From Clostridia bacterium (lineage in GTDB: Bacteria > Bacillota > Clostridia > RUG12999): DNA of 6,663 nt. The notes beneath the pieces were generated by a model. It saw only the letters and a program-made list of their open reading frames with translations. It was not told where the DNA came from and did not search any database. The position numbers and the translations under genes are program-made. The stretch covers positions 1 to 6,663 of the forward strand of contig JAFVVU010000194.1 in NCBI GenBank assembly GCA_017502065.1. Direction: 5' to 3'. Below, one piece after another: positions 4,066 to 6,663 of this stretch (position 1 is the first letter of the stretch; each line of letters begins with the position of its first letter).

Positions 4066-6663
4066 ATGAAAAAACTTGCACTTTTACTTGCACTTATTAT
4101 GATGCTTTGCGCTATCCCTGCTATGGCGGCGGATACGGCATACGGAGAACTTGTTGCAAACGGTGATATGGAGCTTTCCGAAACAAGTATGGACTCTTGG
4201 ACGGGCTACAGCACGGGTGTAAGCAAAACTTCCTATGTTGCACATAGCGGTGAGGTTTCAACAAAGTTTACAAGAACTGAAGGCAAAAACTCAATTCTCA
4301 CACAAAAAGGTGAGCTTATCGGTGGTAAAGATGTTAAAATAAGCTCATGGATATATACGGAAGAAACAGGAAAAACAGCAGGCTGGAGAGTTGATTTCAG
4401 GGATGCAAATGAAACAACTCTTAAAACAGAACTCATGATGTTCCCTGTGACAAAAGGAAAATGGACAGAAATTTCCGCTACACTACCTTCTCCTGAAGGA
4501 GCGGCAACATTTCAGATTCAGCTTCGTAACGGTGAAGAGGGAACAATTTATTTTGATGATGTTTCCATGAAAGGCGAAGCAACCCTTATGCGAATTGAAG
4601 AAGTGGAAAACATCAATAAAAAGGGACTCGAAGTACTTCGTCATTCACAGGAGCTTTATAATGCAAATGTTGCAAAAGGCGAAAAAGCAACACTTGGCGA
4701 TAACCCTAACTTTATCGGAAATGCCGGTTTTGAAGAAGTGGGCATTTATCAGGAAATGGAAGTTCCTAAAGGCTGGATTGCATTTTCGCGTTCGAAATGG
4801 GGCGAAATTCCGCAGTATGTAACGGGCGTTGCACATTCGGGCGAAAGATCGGTTATGCTTACAAACTACGACAAGGGAATGGTTCAGTATAACCCCTGGG
4901 TAATGTACGACGTGGAAGCCAATACAAAAGCCAACAATCAGTACCTTATTTCTGCATGGGTTAAAAAAGCCGATGCTTCTGAAGACTGCAATTTCTTCTT
5001 TAAAGCAGAAATTGCAGGTATCCCGGGTGTTACATCAAACCAGTTCAGCTTCAATGATACCGAATGGCATGAAATAAAATATGTATTTACTATGCCGGAA
5101 GGTGCAAAAATCTTCAAAATATATCTGCGTCTTGCAGGAACAGGAACGATTTATTATGACGATGTTCAGTTTGGTCTTGCAGATACGATGGAAATAATGA
5201 AGATGACAAGCGACAGAGTTTTCTACTACACAGAAGAGGAAACGGGTAAGGCCACAGCACAGCTTAATGATGTGCGAGACGGCGGATATGTACAGTTTGA
5301 AATAAAAGATGGCGAAACAGTTGTTGCATCTGAAAAGGTGCCTGCGTCGAAAAAAGCAGTGTGGAATTTTAACATTGCAGACCTTGGCAAAAAGCAGTAT
5401 GAATATACTCTTGCGGCAACATATTATGCGGCAGACGGCACAGTGCTTGCACCAACACAGACAAAGGGAATTTACCGCTATGACAGACCGAAAGCAATAA
5501 ATGATAAAGGTCAGTATGTGGTTGACGGCGAAGTTGTGGACCCGTTCTTCATTTACGGAGCATGGGATCAGTTCCTTGAAGGCTATGCAAGCGTAGGCAT
5601 TAAATTCTTCCGTGCAAGAGATAAAAAGCTTGACACATGGGATACGGACGAACTTATTAAAGCACTTGACAGAGCACACTCTGTCGGAATGAAACAGATT
5701 ATTGCTCTTTATTCTTCGCGTCCGGCAGGTCATCCGTTCCAGATTGAAAACACAAAACGTGTTGTTGAAGCGGTTAAAGACCACCCGGCGGTTGCAGGAT
5801 ATCTCATGCAGGATGAACCGTCATATGCATCAAGAGGAATGTTCACCTCTGCACAGACTTATGAAGAAATGCACGAATATCTTGTTGAAGGATATAAAGC
5901 AATAAGAAATATTGACCCTGTGCATCCTATAATCAATATTGATACAGTGGATGCAACGGACGAATCAATCAACCTTACAAGTCAGGTTACGGACATATTT
6001 ATGATAGATTCGTATCCTCTTGCTGAAAAAGATATTACAAAAAGAATGTATAATAACACGTCAAGAGTGCTGGATATTGTTAAAGAGGGACATCCGTACT
6101 GGACAATGGGAAGCCAGTGGAAAGACAGTGAAACGCCAATGGGAGATCAGGGTGTAATGTCAAGTATGTATCAGACTTTCTTTGGTGGTGCAACAGGTTT
6201 TGGCTTCTATACAGGAGATACAACCTCCGAAAGCCTTATTGCAAATATGAAGCCTTCTTACGACAGCGGCGAAATGAAAGAACTTTTTGCTCATTTCTAC
6301 CGCAAGGAAGGAAAGGTATTCAATTTTGATTACAACGATGACTATTTCTACAGAAGCTGGATTAAAGATGACGGCACGATGTACCTTGCAATAATGGAAA
6401 GAGCAGGCGGTGCAAATAATACAGAAGTTGAAATACCGCTTGTGTCTATAAATGAAAAGGTTAAAATAACAAGCTTTAAAGCAGAACTTGTTAACGGTGG
6501 TAATATTTATACAGTATCGGGTGATGACGGTGTGTTCCGTATGCCAATGAAACCGTCGCAGACATCACTTTATAAGATAATACCTGCCGAGCCTGTAGAT
6601 ACAAGTATTCTTGCAGCTAATACATTTGATGATATGGCGGCGGCTTCATGGGCGCAGGATGCA
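4066..6663 (+). CDS. Exported modular glycosidase-like protein, probably SLH-anchored (3' end beyond window)
   Basis: The frame is open for 866 codons to the window edge, so the C-terminus is missing. Residues 1-21 form a signal peptide (MKK, hydrophobic core, AMA cleavage site); Cys15 is not in a lipobox, so it is not a lipoprotein. Two beta-sandwich modules resembling CBM4/9-type carbohydrate-binding domains follow, about 27-170 and 212-375, each ending in the same strand (GTIYFDD at 159-165, GTIYYDD at 360-366). An Ig-like linker spans about 380-475. Residues about 485-765 look like a TIM-barrel glycosidase: HPAVAGYLMQDEP with Asp583-Glu584 as the likely acid/base strand, DSYP (648-651), YWTMGSQW (678-685) and GGATGFGFY (707-715). 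A beta domain follows (about 766-843). FDDMAAASWAQDA at the edge (854-866) resembles the start of an SLH repeat, which would bind the protein to the cell wall. Polysaccharide breakdown at the surface is inferred; I cannot assign a GH family or substrate. Confidence 0.9.
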   Translation, partial: MKKLALLLALIMMLCAIPAMAADTAYGELVANGDMELSETSMDSWTGYSTGVSKTSYVAHSGEVSTKFTRTEGKNSILTQKGELIGGKDVKISSWIYTEETGKTAGWRVDFRDANETTLKTELMMFPVTKGKWTEISATLPSPEGAATFQIQLRNGEEGTIYFDDVSMKGEATLMRIEEVENINKKGLEVLRHSQELYNANVAKGEKATLGDNPNFIGNAGFEEVGIYQEMEVPKGWIAFSRSKWGEIPQYVTGVAHSGERSVMLTNYDKGMVQYNPWVMYDVEANTKANNQYLISAWVKKADASEDCNFFFKAEIAGIPGVTSNQFSFNDTEWHEIKYVFTMPEGAKIFKIYLRLAGTGTIYYDDVQFGLADTMEIMKMTSDRVFYYTEEETGKATAQLNDVRDGGYVQFEIKDGETVVASEKVPASKKAVWNFNIADLGKKQYEYTLAATYYAADGTVLAPTQTKGIYRYDRPKAINDKGQYVVDGEVVDPFFIYGAWDQFLEGYASVGIKFFRARDKKLDTWDTDELIKALDRAHSVGMKQIIALYSSRPAGHPFQIENTKRVVEAVKDHPAVAGYLMQDEPSYASRGMFTSAQTYEEMHEYLVEGYKAIRNIDPVHPIINIDTVDATDESINLTSQVTDIFMIDSYPLAEKDITKRMYNNTSRVLDIVKEGHPYWTMGSQWKDSETPMGDQGVMSSMYQTFFGGATGFGFYTGDTTSESLIANMKPSYDSGEMKELFAHFYRKEGKVFNFDYNDDYFYRSWIKDDGTMYLAIMERAGGANNTEVEIPLVSINEKVKITSFKAELVNGGNIYTVSGDDGVFRMPMKPSQTSLYKIIPAEPVDTSILAANTFDDMAAASWAQDA

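Noticed and set aside
4105..4111. Cysteine in the signal peptide as a lipobox
   Set aside because: The residues before Cys15 are M-M-L, with Leu at -1 instead of Gly, Ala or Ser, while a good AMA signal peptidase I site follows at 19-21.
5035..5784. A 249-codon open frame on the minus strand, antisense to the exported protein gene
   Set aside because: The translation is cysteine-rich with no recognisable domain and no ribosome binding site, and the opposite strand has a clear signal peptide and domain-bearing gene. It is an antisense shadow.

Overview
The window looks like the chromosome of a low-to-moderate GC, anaerobic Gram-positive bacterium of the Clostridia, probably a gut or rumen commensal. 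This is inference from four things: a fermentative AdhE with Rex-like operators, an AraC/cupin regulator, a secreted protein that appears to enter an S-layer homology (SLH) domain, and strong A+T-rich hairpin terminators. No rRNA, tRNA, transposase or CRISPR array is present.

Layout. Positions 1-249 hold no convincing gene. They contain a bidirectional terminator (2-35), a compact 152-bp structured element bounded by 11-bp inverted repeats (46-197), and the terminator of adhE (204-238). Positions 250-2835 (minus strand) encode a complete bifunctional aldehyde/alcohol dehydrogenase, AdhE. Its control region (about 2836-2990) holds a near-consensus sigma-A promoter, two Rex-like operators, and a possible 13-codon leader ORF whose stop overlaps an in-frame upstream ATG. 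A terminator at 3074-3097 separates adhE from an AraC-family regulator at 3096-3947 (minus strand). The regulator's best promoter would start the mRNA exactly on the AUG. A 118-bp divergent intergenic region then leads to a large plus-strand gene beginning at 4066 and running off the right edge. It encodes an exported modular protein: signal peptide, two beta-sandwich modules resembling carbohydrate-binding modules, an Ig-like linker, a TIM-barrel-like region with an Asp-Glu-Pro motif, a further beta domain, and the first residues of an apparent SLH repeat.

How it may work together. The AraC regulator is divergent from the surface protein and shares a short control region with it, so it is the obvious candidate regulator of that gene and of itself, perhaps in response to a sugar. 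AdhE has its own redox-type promoter and terminators on both sides, so it reads as an independent fermentation gene that happens to be next door. The most novel items are the unassigned glycosidase-like surface protein, the structured element at the left, and the leader-ORF arrangement in front of adhE.
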